From Gemmatimonadales bacterium (lineage in GTDB: Bacteria; Gemmatimonadota; Glassbacteria; GWA2-58-10), in contig JAJRTS010000002.1 in NCBI GenBank assembly GCA_024278175.1, forward strand, positions 62,001 to 126,000: a DNA stretch of 64,000 nt. Direction: 5' to 3'. The stretch's first letter is position 1. Each line of letters begins with the position of its first letter. A program made the position numbers and the translations under genes. Of the stretch, positions 8,417-16,988 are shown piece after piece. The notes below the pieces were generated by a model, which was not told the DNA's origin, did no database searches, and saw nothing but the letters and a program-made list of their open reading frames with translations.

Positions 8417-9817
8417 TCAGCGTTCCAGTTCGGGGATTTTAATATCGTAGCGACTGCCCTGCACCAACACCTGGCGCGCATCGCTGATCGGCCAGGGCCA
8501 GGGGCAGGGCGGCGGATAGTTAAGGTCGATCTCGGCAAGCGCCACGCCGGGGCGTTCTTTGGCCTCGCCCAGCACGGTACCCCACGGGTCGTAGATCCTG
8601 CTCTCCACGTCGTAGCCGCAACTGAGCAGATAGGCGTGGTTCTCGATCGCCCGTGACGCGATCTGCGTGCTGTTGCCGCCCCAGATCGGCAGGAAAATAA
8701 TCTCAGCGCCGGCGGCCGCCAGAGCCCGGGCCGGGTCGACAAACCAGCTGTCCCAGCAGATCATGATCCCGATCTTGCCGAAATCGGTCTCGAACACCGG
8801 GTAGCTGTCGCCGGAGGTTACTCCCTGGTCGTACTCGCCCTCGGGAAGATGGGTCTTGCGGTACTTACCCTTGATCTCTCCGTCGCGGCCGATCAGCACG
8901 GCGGTGTTGTAGATCACGTGTCCCTCGCGCTCGCCCAGGGCGGCGACAATGTACATTTCGTGTTTCCTGGCGACCTCGGCCAGCGCATCGGTGGTGGAAC
9001 CGGGGATCGGTTCGGCCACATCATAATACTTGCTGGGGCTGCCATCGGACCGGTTCACACCGATCAGGTTCACGCCCTCGCCGAGGCAGACTATGTCCGC
9101 GCCCTGCTCACCGGCCCTGTCGGCCACCGCGCAGAACTCGGCGACCGTTTCGGCCACCGACGGGTTGCCGCCGGGACGGCAGTTGACAGTGGCCACTTTC
9201 ACCTTGCGGCCTGGCGGAGCGGGAATCTGAATCAGGCTGATCAGGTCCCACCAGGCGCGTCCCTGGGGGACCTGGCTGAGGAACAACTCGATCAGCGCGC
9301 TTTTTGCATTCGGCGGGGCCTGGCGGATCATTTCCACGGTGCGCCACCGGTCGGCGGTGATTCCCTTTTGGGCGGCGTATTCGCGTGTGTTGCCGATCCT
9401 GTTGCCCGCGCTGTCTTGCCACTCCAGCCTGGCGAACACCGTGTTGTGGGTCTGCGGAACTCCCTGCACGGTGAACGCGGCGCCGAACCGGTAGAAAGCT
9501 CCGCCCTCGATTCCCTCCACTTTCTTGCGCCAGCAGCCTCTGGCCGCGTTGTTGGAGGCCCCGTAGAGGTACAGGCTGCCTTCGCCGGAGAGGCTCTTAT
9601 TCGGGTCCACGCTGAAATCAGGGCTGATTTCCGGGCGCTGGCTGTGCATTTCCCAGCCGGGAGAGTCAACTGAAAACGAATCCTGATCCAGCAGGGCTTT
9701 ACCCTGGTGCGCAAGCACCGGGCGGGCAAGAGCCAGCAGGATCGCCAGCATGACCAGTGTGCCAATCCGGACCGCCAGGGCGGTCCGGGAAGGTTCGGAT
9801 TGAACAAAGCTGCTCAT
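8417..9817 (-). CDS. Exported carbon-nitrogen hydrolase with N-terminal jelly-roll-like domain
   Basis: A 466-residue nitrilase-superfamily enzyme that hydrolyses C-N bonds of amides or carbamoyl groups. The catalytic triad is visible: Glu247 (CLGEGVNL), Lys321 (KYRKTHLPEGE) and Cys354 (MICWDSW). Residues about 15-36 are a signal peptide or anchor (VMLAILLALARPVLA). Between them, residues about 45-195 form an extra beta-rich domain (GEGSLYLYG, RLEWQDSAGNRIG, WWDLISL) that resembles galactose-binding or CBM4/9-type modules, suggesting attachment to a glycan or cell wall. Such a fusion is not usual for the family. The ATG has GAAGGAGCAGCCG upstream. A second exported nitrilase homologue lies at 14527. 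Confidence 0.85.
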   Translation of the reverse strand: MSSFVQSEPSRTALAVRIGTLVMLAILLALARPVLAHQGKALLDQDSFSVDSPGWEMHSQRPEISPDFSVDPNKSLSGEGSLYLYGASNNAARGCWRKKVEGIEGGAFYRFGAAFTVQGVPQTHNTVFARLEWQDSAGNRIGNTREYAAQKGITADRWRTVEMIRQAPPNAKSALIELFLSQVPQGRAWWDLISLIQIPAPPGRKVKVATVNCRPGGNPSVAETVAEFCAVADRAGEQGADIVCLGEGVNLIGVNRSDGSPSKYYDVAEPIPGSTTDALAEVARKHEMYIVAALGEREGHVIYNTAVLIGRDGEIKGKYRKTHLPEGEYDQGVTSGDSYPVFETDFGKIGIMICWDSWFVDPARALAAAGAEIIFLPIWGGNSTQIASRAIENHAYLLSCGYDVESRIYDPWGTVLGEAKERPGVALAEIDLNYPPPCPWPWPISDARQVLVQGSRYDIKIPELER

Positions 9818-9979
9818 CGGCTGCTCCTTCTTGGGAAAGGAAAAGAAATCCGCATCGGCACGGCCTGCCGGACCGATGTGAAAATAATGAAACCAATACG
9901 CCCTCCGCCGGCGTCATAACAGGCAGAGACAACTGATGTTAACCGGCCTTTGGAAAAACGCGGATGCAAGGGAGGCGCT

Positions 9980-10075
9980 ATGAACAAGCGCGAGTATTCC
10001 TCAGTGATCTGGCACGCGACTGTTATGATAACCATCTATTTCGGGTTGGTCTATCTTCCAGTCGGGATGGCTTGA
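9980..10075 (+). CDS. 31-residue single-pass membrane protein
   Basis: A short gene too small for normal gene callers. The ATG at 9980 is preceded by GGGAGGCGCT, a near-ideal ribosome site. The 31 codons give a short charged head (MNKREYSS) followed by one hydrophobic stretch (VIWHATVMITIYFGLVYLPV), then TGA. A strong rho-independent terminator with six T starts 20 nt after the stop on the same strand. No other plus-strand gene lies between 8302 and 11279, so the terminator needs this gene to explain it. No family was recognised; size and layout resemble small inner-membrane accessory subunits. It could instead be the mRNA-like part of a small RNA. Confidence 0.6.
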   Translation: MNKREYSSVIWHATVMITIYFGLVYLPVGMA

Positions 10076-10094
10076 ACAACAGGCTTCGCACGGA

Positions 10095-10131
10095 GGCCGC
10101 ACTCCCGGATAAGGGAGCAGCGGCCTTTTTT
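10095..10131 (+). terminator. Intrinsic terminator for the 31-codon gene
   Basis: Outer stem GGCCGC / GCGGCC, inner stem CTCCC / GGGAG, short loop, then TTTTTT. The T-tract is on the plus strand only, although the next annotated gene (ending 10133) is on the minus strand. Confidence 0.85.
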
Positions 10132-10132
10132 G

Positions 10133-10807
10133 TCAGTTGTTGTTCAGAACCTTGATTCTGATATTGCGAAAATCCACACCTGTCTGATGGTTCTGCAGGC
10201 CGATATGTCCGCTGCGTGGCCGCCCGGAGAGCGGGGTCAGGCCCTCCCGGCCCACGGTATGCTCGTCCATGTTGGTCCGGACCACTTCCGTACCGTTAAG
10301 CTCGATCACCACCAGCGGCCCGTCGCAGGTGATCCGGTAGCTGTTCCACTGCCCGGGAGGATTGGCCACGCCCTGTTTGGCCGTCGCCTGCAGATAGATG
10401 CTGCCGGTGTGCTGGGCGGGCTTGATATCGCGGTGCCCGGCGGCATCGTCGTCCAGTATCTGGATTTCCATCCCGGCCCGGGAAACGTGGGACCCGGCGG
10501 GAAATCTCAGCCCAACCCCGCTGTTGCCTCCAGGCGGGATTTTCCAGTCCAGTTCCAGGATGTAATCGGAGTAGGTTTTTTTAGTGGTCAGCCAACCGCC
10601 GCCGCCGGCCACGCAACGCAGGATCCCGTCCCCGGCTTTCCACGTGGCGATATCTCCGCCGTCGGCATACCAGCCCTCCAGCGTCCGGCCATCGAACAGC
10701 GCCACGAACCCGTCGTCCCGCGCCGAGCAGCCGGCCACGGATATAGCGGCGATGGATACCAGCAGACAGAATGCAAAAAAAGCAAAAAATGCGAAAGCGG
10801 ATTTCAT
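10133..10807 (-). CDS. DUF1080 (3-keto-disaccharide hydrolase-like) lipoprotein
   Basis: A 224-residue protein with one DUF1080 jelly-roll domain, the fold of 3-keto-disaccharide hydrolases and LamG-like glycan binders. A lipobox SVAGC at residues 23-27 makes it a lipoprotein. Typical blocks are FVALFDGRTLEGW, the Gly/Trp-rich GDGILRCVAGGGGWL, WKIPPGGNSGVGLRF, QHTGSIY and HIGLQNHQTGVDFRNIRI. The ATG at 10807 is preferred because GGAG precedes it by 5 nt and the signal peptide begins there; the open frame runs 102 nt further without other support. It is monocistronic on this strand and probably acts on oxidised disaccharides, possibly with the Gfo/Idh/MocA oxidoreductase at 18027, which is inference. 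Confidence 0.88.
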   Translation of the reverse strand: MKSAFAFFAFFAFCLLVSIAAISVAGCSARDDGFVALFDGRTLEGWYADGGDIATWKAGDGILRCVAGGGGWLTTKKTYSDYILELDWKIPPGGNSGVGLRFPAGSHVSRAGMEIQILDDDAAGHRDIKPAQHTGSIYLQATAKQGVANPPGQWNSYRITCDGPLVVIELNGTEVVRTNMDEHTVGREGLTPLSGRPRSGHIGLQNHQTGVDFRNIRIKVLNNN

Positions 10808-11278
10808 TTTTTCTCCAAGCAAAAAAATTCCTGGAAATTGACTCTCAAGCATAGCCGAGTATGGCAAATACCGATTATTCTGCTTTGCGGCAGGCCGTTC
10901 AGGGCGCACCTGCGGAACGCCGCGGCCATCAGCGCCGTTTCTCCGTCAGCCGATTTTATTACCGCTAAAAGCAGCGGATGGTTTCCCGGCAAAACAGGAC
11001 GCTGGTTTAGGTATATGGGCAGTTCAATCTTAGCATCACGTGGCCCGCCGGGTCAAGCCGAAAGACTTTGGTTATCTCGCATAGTTCCTGGTCGGGTTTC
11101 GGTGTGTTTATTGTCGCTTAGCTTCAGAACACCAGAAGAATTTGTATAAAGCATTGTGCTATGTTAAAATCGTTGCAAACACTGCTGAAAATAATCCTGC
11201 GACCTGTGTTGGAATATAATGAATTACAGCATTTGCACATTCCGCATTTTCAGAGTTGACGCCCGGAAGGAGTTTTAG
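10808..11278. other. Divergent intergenic region, no gene seen
   Basis: 471 bp between the DUF1080 gene (minus) and the Nif3-like gene (plus). It must hold both promoters; I see no convincing -35/-10 pair, riboswitch or tRNA. GGAAGGAG at its right end is the ribosome site of the Nif3-like gene. Confidence 0.5.
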
Positions 11279-12196
11279 ATGACAGCGGACAGAGAAAAGG
11301 GTGCTATCGGACGCCGTGGATTTATTGCATCGGTTCCCGGTTTGGCGGCGGCTATCGCTGCGGCGCCGACCGTGATGAAAGCCACCGATGGCAGTAGCGA
11401 TCCACTGACCGCGGGTAGTGTACGGGATTATCTGAGCTCTCTGGATGGAGGCTGGGTGAACGCCGAGGATACGGTCGACACTTTCAAGGCGGGCGGTCCG
11501 GATAACCCGGTGAGCGCAATAGCCGTGGGTTGGATGTCGTACACCTGGGCGCTGGAAAAGGCTTTGGAACTGGAGTGCAATCTGTTTATCACCCACGAGC
11601 CCACTTACTACAATCACCGCGATAGCGATAAGGTAATCATTCGTTTCGAGCAGGCCAGGCGCAAACGTGAGTTTATCGAAAGCAGCGGCCTGACGATCCT
11701 TCGCTGCCACGACCTCTGGGACCAGTTTCCCGTGGAGGGCATCCCGACCTCATGGGGCAAAACCCTGGACCTGGGAGAACCTGTTGAGGGCGGAGGGTAC
11801 TACTACGTATACGATGGTGGTGGGCGCAAAGCCGCGGATATAGCGCGCCACATGGCGAGCCGCTTGAGTGCGATGGGCCAGCCGGGTGTGCAGTTTATCG
11901 GCGAGGAGGACCGGGCGGTTGAGCGATTGGTGCTCGGCTGCGGCGCGATTACCCCGATGTTCGAGTTTATCGAGAAACTGGGCGCGGAGATGGCAATCTG
12001 CTCAGACGATGGATTCACCTACTGGCGCGATGGCGCGTTCGCGGTGGATACGGGATTCCCGGTGGCGATCGTCAACCATCCGCTGACAGAGGAAAACGGG
12101 ATGAAGCAACTGGCCTTCAGGCTGAAACAGGCTTTCCCGTCGGTACCGGTGCACCATATCCCACAGAAATGCATGTACAAGGTATTCACTGCATGA
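11279..12196 (+). CDS. Tat-exported Nif3-like dinuclear metal protein
   Basis: A 305-residue protein of the Nif3/GTP cyclohydrolase I type 2-like family (dinuclear metal centre). Seen are the signature THEPTYYNHRD (His106), CHDLWD and the C-terminal VNHPLTEENGMKQLA that would complete the metal site. It begins with a twin-arginine signal (GRRGFIASVPGLAAAIAAAP), whereas family members are normally cytoplasmic. GGAAGGAG lies 7 nt before the ATG. It is followed by two strong hairpins and a convergent peptidase gene. The biochemical role of the family is poorly defined; export suggests a hydrolase working on periplasmic substrates with the neighbouring nitrilase and peptidase. Confidence 0.78.
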   Translation: MTADREKGAIGRRGFIASVPGLAAAIAAAPTVMKATDGSSDPLTAGSVRDYLSSLDGGWVNAEDTVDTFKAGGPDNPVSAIAVGWMSYTWALEKALELECNLFITHEPTYYNHRDSDKVIIRFEQARRKREFIESSGLTILRCHDLWDQFPVEGIPTSWGKTLDLGEPVEGGGYYYVYDGGGRKAADIARHMASRLSAMGQPGVQFIGEEDRAVERLVLGCGAITPMFEFIEKLGAEMAICSDDGFTYWRDGAFAVDTGFPVAIVNHPLTEENGMKQLAFRLKQAFPSVPVHHIPQKCMYKVFTA

Positions 12197-12217
12197 CGTT
12201 CTACGGGGGTTGAGTCG

Positions 12218-12304
12218 GGGCGGGCCGGCACGTTCATTGCCCGCATCAGGCGCAGGGGCTAAATCCGCAGTCCGCTGATCCGCAATGAACGTGCCGGCCC
12301 GCCC
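12218..12304. repeat. Perfect 23-bp inverted repeat with 41-nt spacer
   Basis: Positions 12218-12240 and 12282-12304 are exact reverse complements (23 of 23, GC-rich, containing CCGGCACGTTCATTGC). The 41-nt spacer may pair partly with itself. It starts 22 nt after the stop of the Nif3-like gene. No T-tract follows, so it is not a textbook terminator; it may block RNA decay or be a small inverted-repeat element. Confidence 0.85.
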
Positions 12305-12360
12305 GCCGTTTCCCCTGTCGCCAATCGGGAACGAGCTTAAATCCCTTGCAGGTGCATAAA

Positions 12361-12393
12361 CGCCGACAGCCCTGTCGATCAGGGCTGTCGGCG
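12361..12393. terminator. Terminator-like hairpin between convergent genes
   Basis: A perfect 14-bp stem, CGCCGACAGCCCTG with its complement, loop TCGAT. No T-tract on the plus strand; on the minus strand it is followed by TTTATG. It lies 25 nt beyond the stop of the S15 peptidase gene and probably ends that transcript. Confidence 0.7.
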
Positions 12394-12417
12394 CAGGCAG
12401 TCGTATTCTGTGCTGCT

Positions 12418-14211
12418 CTATTGCATTACCGGCAGAACCGGCAAAATAATCCGGCTGGCCATCCCTTTGTTGTGCAGTACTTGCTGCCGGGCCACGACGA
12501 TCTCGGTTTTATCAGCGATATCAGCGCCTGTCGTGTTGAGGTTGCGGGCGAAGCGCGGGAAATTGCTGCTGGAGATTTCAAGGCGAATCCGGTGACCGGG
12601 CAGAAACGTGTTTGCGCTTGGGCGCAGGGTGATAGTGAACTCGTACTCCTTGCCCGGAGTAAGTTCGTTCCAGGTGTCCAGCCCCTCGCGCATGGGAGCG
12701 CGAATAATTCCGCTGCTGATATTGATCGCCCTCCCGTCGGGATAAACGTCCACGAGCATTGCGGTAAAATCAGTGTTTACCGCGCTCGACGCCGCCCAGA
12801 GTTTAACCTCCACCGGACCGATAACGGTCAACGGGCTGCTCAGTTTCTCACCGGTAAATATCAGAATATCGTCACGGTACTCCAGGGGCCGCTGGTCATA
12901 AGGGCCTTCGGGGACAATGTTTTCGCGGCAGCAGTCGTTGCCGCCAAGGGTGGGAACCGGGTTTGCGGGATCGTATGTAAACCGGTCCACTTTTTCTTTG
13001 CCAGCAGGGGGTGTGGTATCGAGCGTACCGTCGCCGAAAGAACTGTTCGCCCCTTTGTTGGAGTGGAGGAAGTACTCGGTGGGTTCGGTCCCCCTGGGGG
13101 GCCAGGATTGGAAATCTCTCCATTTATTCTCGCCCATCACGAACAGCCGCACGGGCGGACGATCCAGCAGGCTGTTTTCTTTGCCCTTGAGCCAGTAATC
13201 GAACCAATCGATTTGAAGCTGGCGACTGTCAATAATCGAGGCTGGCCCGAAGTCCAACTGGCCGACCTCGGTGCCGCTGCTGCCGTGGAACCAGGGGCCG
13301 ATAACCAGCCGGCTGCCCTCGCGGGCTTCCGGTGAGCCGCCCCGGCTGCGCATCCCGGAGAAATTCTCGAGAGTACCTTCGAGAAAAATGTCGTACCAGC
13401 CGCCCACGTTGAATGCCGGCGCTTTGATCTGTTCGTATTTGCGCGCAATGCTGAGCTCTTTCCAGTATTCATCGTATCTCGGGTGGGACAGCCACTGACC
13501 GTACCAGGGAGTCTCGCGTCCCAGCATGGCGGGAATATCGCTCAGGGGCAGAACGTTGAACAGCCCTTTCCAGTCGATCGGTTCCGCTTCCATATTCTGG
13601 CCCACGCGCGCGGAAATACTCAGTGCGCCCCACATCGTGTTAAAACTCAGGGCGAACGCGCCGCCGCTGTAGATCCAGTGACGGTAAAAATCGCTGGCCG
13701 CCACCACCGGGAACATACAGGTCAGGCTTTCGTGGGCCAGCGAGGCGGTCAGCCACTGGGTCGCGCCCACGTAACTGCCGCCGAACGTGGCCAGCTTGCC
13801 GTTGGACCACAGTTGTCTGCTGCACCACTGCTGGGTGTCGTAACCATCAAACGCCTCGTTGACAAACGGGTTGAACTCGCCGTAGCTGTCGTTCTTGCCG
13901 CGCACGTCCTGCAGCACCACGGCGTAACCCCGCTTTGCGAACCAATAGCCCGACTGGGGATCGAAATTGCCGTACGGAGTGCGCATCAGCAGCACCGGCC
14001 ACGTGCCCTGGGCGTCGGGGAGATAAATATCGGCCGAGAGCAGGGTCCCGTCGCGCATCGGTACCTTGACATTGAACCTGGCCTTTACCTCGTAAAGTGA
14101 ATCATCAGTTGTTGCACGTGCCGGAATAGCATAATTCAGGCAAAAAAGAGCGGTGACTATCCAGACGGCAAAATACCTCGTTAGTGGTCCCGGCTGATTT
14201 TTCACAGGCAT
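12418..14211 (-). CDS. Exported CocE/NonD-family (S15) hydrolase
   Basis: A 597-residue alpha/beta-hydrolase of the X-Pro dipeptidyl-peptidase/cocaine-esterase/glutaryl-7-ACA acylase group, cutting ester or amide bonds. The nucleophile elbow is GGSYVG (Ser146); the acid is in GGWYDIF and the His in GPWFHG. The C-terminal jelly-roll domain (PVEVKLWAAS onward, ending in the FLPGHRIRLEISSSNFPRF block) is complete. An N-terminal signal peptide (FAVWIVTALFCLNYAIPARA) sends it to the periplasm. AAGGAGAACAC precedes the ATG. It converges on the Nif3-like gene. Either a peptidase or an acylase would fit the neighbouring amide hydrolases. Confidence 0.88.
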   Translation of the reverse strand: MPVKNQPGPLTRYFAVWIVTALFCLNYAIPARATTDDSLYEVKARFNVKVPMRDGTLLSADIYLPDAQGTWPVLLMRTPYGNFDPQSGYWFAKRGYAVVLQDVRGKNDSYGEFNPFVNEAFDGYDTQQWCSRQLWSNGKLATFGGSYVGATQWLTASLAHESLTCMFPVVAASDFYRHWIYSGGAFALSFNTMWGALSISARVGQNMEAEPIDWKGLFNVLPLSDIPAMLGRETPWYGQWLSHPRYDEYWKELSIARKYEQIKAPAFNVGGWYDIFLEGTLENFSGMRSRGGSPEAREGSRLVIGPWFHGSSGTEVGQLDFGPASIIDSRQLQIDWFDYWLKGKENSLLDRPPVRLFVMGENKWRDFQSWPPRGTEPTEYFLHSNKGANSSFGDGTLDTTPPAGKEKVDRFTYDPANPVPTLGGNDCCRENIVPEGPYDQRPLEYRDDILIFTGEKLSSPLTVIGPVEVKLWAASSAVNTDFTAMLVDVYPDGRAINISSGIIRAPMREGLDTWNELTPGKEYEFTITLRPSANTFLPGHRIRLEISSSNFPRFARNLNTTGADIADKTEIVVARQQVLHNKGMASRIILPVLPVMQ

Positions 14212-14526
14212 GTGTTCTCCTTGTGGTGCTGTTGCTTATACGATGAAAACTGGCAAAAAATACTGTTTCACAACACTGGCAACAGGTGCTTTGAAAAATG
14301 CCACTGAAGGCATTTTAACACCCTTTGAATCCAATTATTATAAGCCTCAGCCGCTTTTCCCGCAACGGAATCCCCTGTGTGAATTCTTAGATGGCAGCGC
14401 ACGGCCGGGGCCCGTTGTGGCGGAGCCCTTGTCCAGCCGGTTTCCGCGATTAAATTAAGATGAAGCGATAAAATCTGTTGGCCTGCCGCGCAATGGCCGC
14501 ATCCACCGTCCCCGAAGGGAACCGAG
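14212..14526. other. Divergent intergenic region, no gene seen
   Basis: 315 bp between the S15 hydrolase (minus) and an exported nitrilase (plus). The left half is AT-rich and should hold the promoters, but I cannot point to a clear one. No RNA structure or repeat recognised. Confidence 0.5.
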
Positions 14527-15408
14527 ATGAGTATTCACAAGGCGTGGAATTCGTTTTTCAGGAGCTTGTGTTCATTATCGCCGCTGCTGCTGTTTTGTGC
14601 CGCGGCGGTGCCAGCCAGTGAGGGACATGCCATGGAAAAGATTAAAATCGCGATCGCACAGCCGCGTTGCACGGATAGCGACCTGGAGGGCAACCTGGCC
14701 CGGATCGCGGCGCTGGTAAAGCAGGCGGCGGACGAAGGCGCGAAAATCGTATTCTTCCCCGAAACGGTTGACCTGGGATGGGTCAACCCCGACGCCCACG
14801 CCCTGGCTGGTCCCGTGCCCGATGGCCAGGCTGCCCGGGCCGTGTGCGCGATGGCCAGCGTGCACGGGATCTGGATCGGGATCGGGCTTAACGAGAAGGA
14901 CGGCGGCAAACTGTACGATACGGTGATACTGGTCAGCAGCGAGGGCAAGGTCGTACTCAAACACCGCAAGATCAACCTGCTGGACTGGCTGATGGACCCG
15001 CCGTACACACCGGGACGGCCCGAGGATATCGGCACGGTCCAGACCCCGTTCGGGCGGGTGGGCCTGCTGATCTGCGCCGACAGCTTCCGTGAGGAACTGG
15101 TGGCCCGGCTGGCGGAACAGAAACCCGACCTGGTCTATATCCCCTACGGCTGGGCCGCAAAGCAGGACGAATGGCCGGAGCACTCGTTCAGCCTGGTGCA
15201 GCGGGTGCAGGTTACAGCCCGCGCTCTCGGCGCACCGGTGATCGGGCCGAACCTGGTGGGACGGATCAGCAAGGGGCCGTGGACCGGCTATACCTTCGAG
15301 GGACTCAGCACAGCCGCCGCTGCCGGCGGGATGAGCCTGGTGCAGGGCAAGTGGAACCGCGAGGACCTGATCCTGCTGGAGATCGAGCCGGGCAACATAT
15401 TTGAATAA
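14527..15408 (+). CDS. Exported carbon-nitrogen hydrolase (nitrilase superfamily)
   Basis: A 293-residue amidase or carbamoylase-like member of the nitrilase superfamily. The triad is Glu79 (FFPETVDLGW), Lys148 (KHRKINLL) and Cys183 (LLICADSF). Residues 14-30 are a Sec signal (LCSLSPLLLFCAAAVPA), so it should act in the periplasm, like the homologue at 8417, but it lacks that protein's N-terminal jelly-roll domain. GAAGGGAACCGAG precedes the ATG. An internal ATG at about residue 36 (HAMEKIKIAIAQ) would give a cytoplasmic form of normal family length, so dual localisation cannot be excluded. The M32 carboxypeptidase follows after 67 nt on the same strand. Confidence 0.87.
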   Translation: MSIHKAWNSFFRSLCSLSPLLLFCAAAVPASEGHAMEKIKIAIAQPRCTDSDLEGNLARIAALVKQAADEGAKIVFFPETVDLGWVNPDAHALAGPVPDGQAARAVCAMASVHGIWIGIGLNEKDGGKLYDTVILVSSEGKVVLKHRKINLLDWLMDPPYTPGRPEDIGTVQTPFGRVGLLICADSFREELVARLAEQKPDLVYIPYGWAAKQDEWPEHSFSLVQRVQVTARALGAPVIGPNLVGRISKGPWTGYTFEGLSTAAAAGGMSLVQGKWNREDLILLEIEPGNIFE

Positions 15409-15475
15409 GTTGGCGAGTTGATTTACCTGATCATGGAACTGCTGGGAGAGGATTATCCGGGGGAGGAGAAATAAA

Positions 15476-16984
15476 GTGGGCAAGGCGGAAAAAGCATATC
15501 GGGAATTGACAGCACTGGTGCGCGAATCCGGCGTTCTCCAGTCCGTGGCCGAGCTGCTGGAATGGGACCAGGAGGTTTGCATGCCCCCCGGCGGCAACGC
15601 CCACAGGGCGGAGCAGATGGCGCTGCTGGCCGGGATGGTTCACGAGAAAATCACCTCGCCGCGAATTGGCGAGCTGCTGGCCGTGTGCGAGCAGGCCGAG
15701 TACCGCGCGGGCAGCGCGGAGGCGGTCAATATCCGCGAGATCGGCCGCAGGTACCGCAAGAAAACCTGCCTGCCCGCGAAGCTGGTCAGGGAAATCGCCA
15801 GGGTTACGGCCAACGCCCACCCGGTATGGGTAGAGGCGCGGGAGAAAAATGATTTTGCCCTGTTCCGTCCGCACCTGGAGCGGATCGTGGCGCTCAGGCG
15901 CGAGCAGGCCGAGGCCGTGGGCTACGAGCACAGCCCCTACGACGCCCTGCTGGACGACTACGAGCCGGGAGAGCGCACGGCCCGGCTGACCGGGCTCTTC
16001 GGTGCGCTGGCTCCAAAGCTGACCGACCTGCTGCGGAGAATCACGGATGCGCCGCTAAGGCCCGATGGCTCGGTCGTGCGGCGCCGTTTCCCGGCCGCTG
16101 CCCAGCGGGCGTTGGGGATCGAGGCGGCCCGGGCAATCGGGTTCGATTTCAACTCCGGCAGGGTGGACCCGGTGGTCCATCCGTTCTGCCTCACGGTGGG
16201 CCCCGGCGATGTGCGGATCACGACCCGCTACAACGAGAACTTTTTCAACGAGGCGTTTTTCGGTTTTATGCACGAGACCGGCCACGGGCTCTACGAGCAG
16301 GGCCTGCCTGCCGCTGATTTCGGCCTGCCCACGGGCGAGAGCGTTTCGTTGGGAATCCACGAGTCCCAGTCGCGGATGTGGGAGAACTGCGTGGGCCGCT
16401 CAAGGCCGTTCTGGGAGTTTTTCTTCCCCCGGCTGGCCGAAACCTTTCCGCGGGCCACCAGCGGCGTGAGTATCGAGCACTGGCTGCGGGCGATCAACCA
16501 GGTGCAGCCCTCTTTTATCCGCGTGGAAGCCGATGAGGTGACCTACAACCTGCATATCATCCTGCGTTTCGAGCTGGAACGGGCGCTGATCGAGGGTACG
16601 CTGGCTGTGGCGGATTTACCCGCTGCCTGGAACGAGCAGTTCGAGCGGATGCTGGGTCTGGCGGTTCCCGACGATGCGCAAGGCGTGCTGCAGGACGTGC
16701 ACTGGTCGGCCGGGCTGTTCGGTTATTTTCCCACTTACTGCCTGGGCAACCTTTACGCGGCCCAGTTTTTCGCCGCCGCGCAGGAGCAGATTCCGTTACT
16801 GGAACACGGTTTTGCAGACGGAAATTTCCTGCCGCTGCTGGCATGGCTGCGGGAGCAGATCCACCGGCGCGCAATGAGCCTTCCCCCGCGCGAGTTGGTG
16901 CGCGAGGTTACCGGTCACGAACTTTCGCCGTCGTACCTGCTGGATTACCTCGAAAGCAAATTCAGTACTTTATATGGAGTATAG
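15476..16984 (+). CDS. M32-family metallocarboxypeptidase (carboxypeptidase Taq type)
   Basis: A 502-residue cytoplasmic zinc carboxypeptidase, the usual length for family M32. It shows HPF, DVRITTRYNENFF, the zinc motif HETGH (about residue 266) followed by GLYEQGLP, HESQSRMWEN and the long block IRVEADEVTYNLHIILRFELERA cut here only by position, all typical. It starts with GTG after GGAGGAGAAATAAA. It removes C-terminal residues from peptides, which fits recycling of peptides imported after periplasmic cleavage. Its stop lies just before the start of the DUF6528 lipoprotein gene, so the three genes 14527-17912 form one operon. Confidence 0.92.
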   Translation: MGKAEKAYRELTALVRESGVLQSVAELLEWDQEVCMPPGGNAHRAEQMALLAGMVHEKITSPRIGELLAVCEQAEYRAGSAEAVNIREIGRRYRKKTCLPAKLVREIARVTANAHPVWVEAREKNDFALFRPHLERIVALRREQAEAVGYEHSPYDALLDDYEPGERTARLTGLFGALAPKLTDLLRRITDAPLRPDGSVVRRRFPAAAQRALGIEAARAIGFDFNSGRVDPVVHPFCLTVGPGDVRITTRYNENFFNEAFFGFMHETGHGLYEQGLPAADFGLPTGESVSLGIHESQSRMWENCVGRSRPFWEFFFPRLAETFPRATSGVSIEHWLRAINQVQPSFIRVEADEVTYNLHIILRFELERALIEGTLAVADLPAAWNEQFERMLGLAVPDDAQGVLQDVHWSAGLFGYFPTYCLGNLYAAQFFAAAQEQIPLLEHGFADGNFLPLLAWLREQIHRRAMSLPPRELVREVTGHELSPSYLLDYLESKFSTLYGV

Positions 16985-16988
16985 ACCT

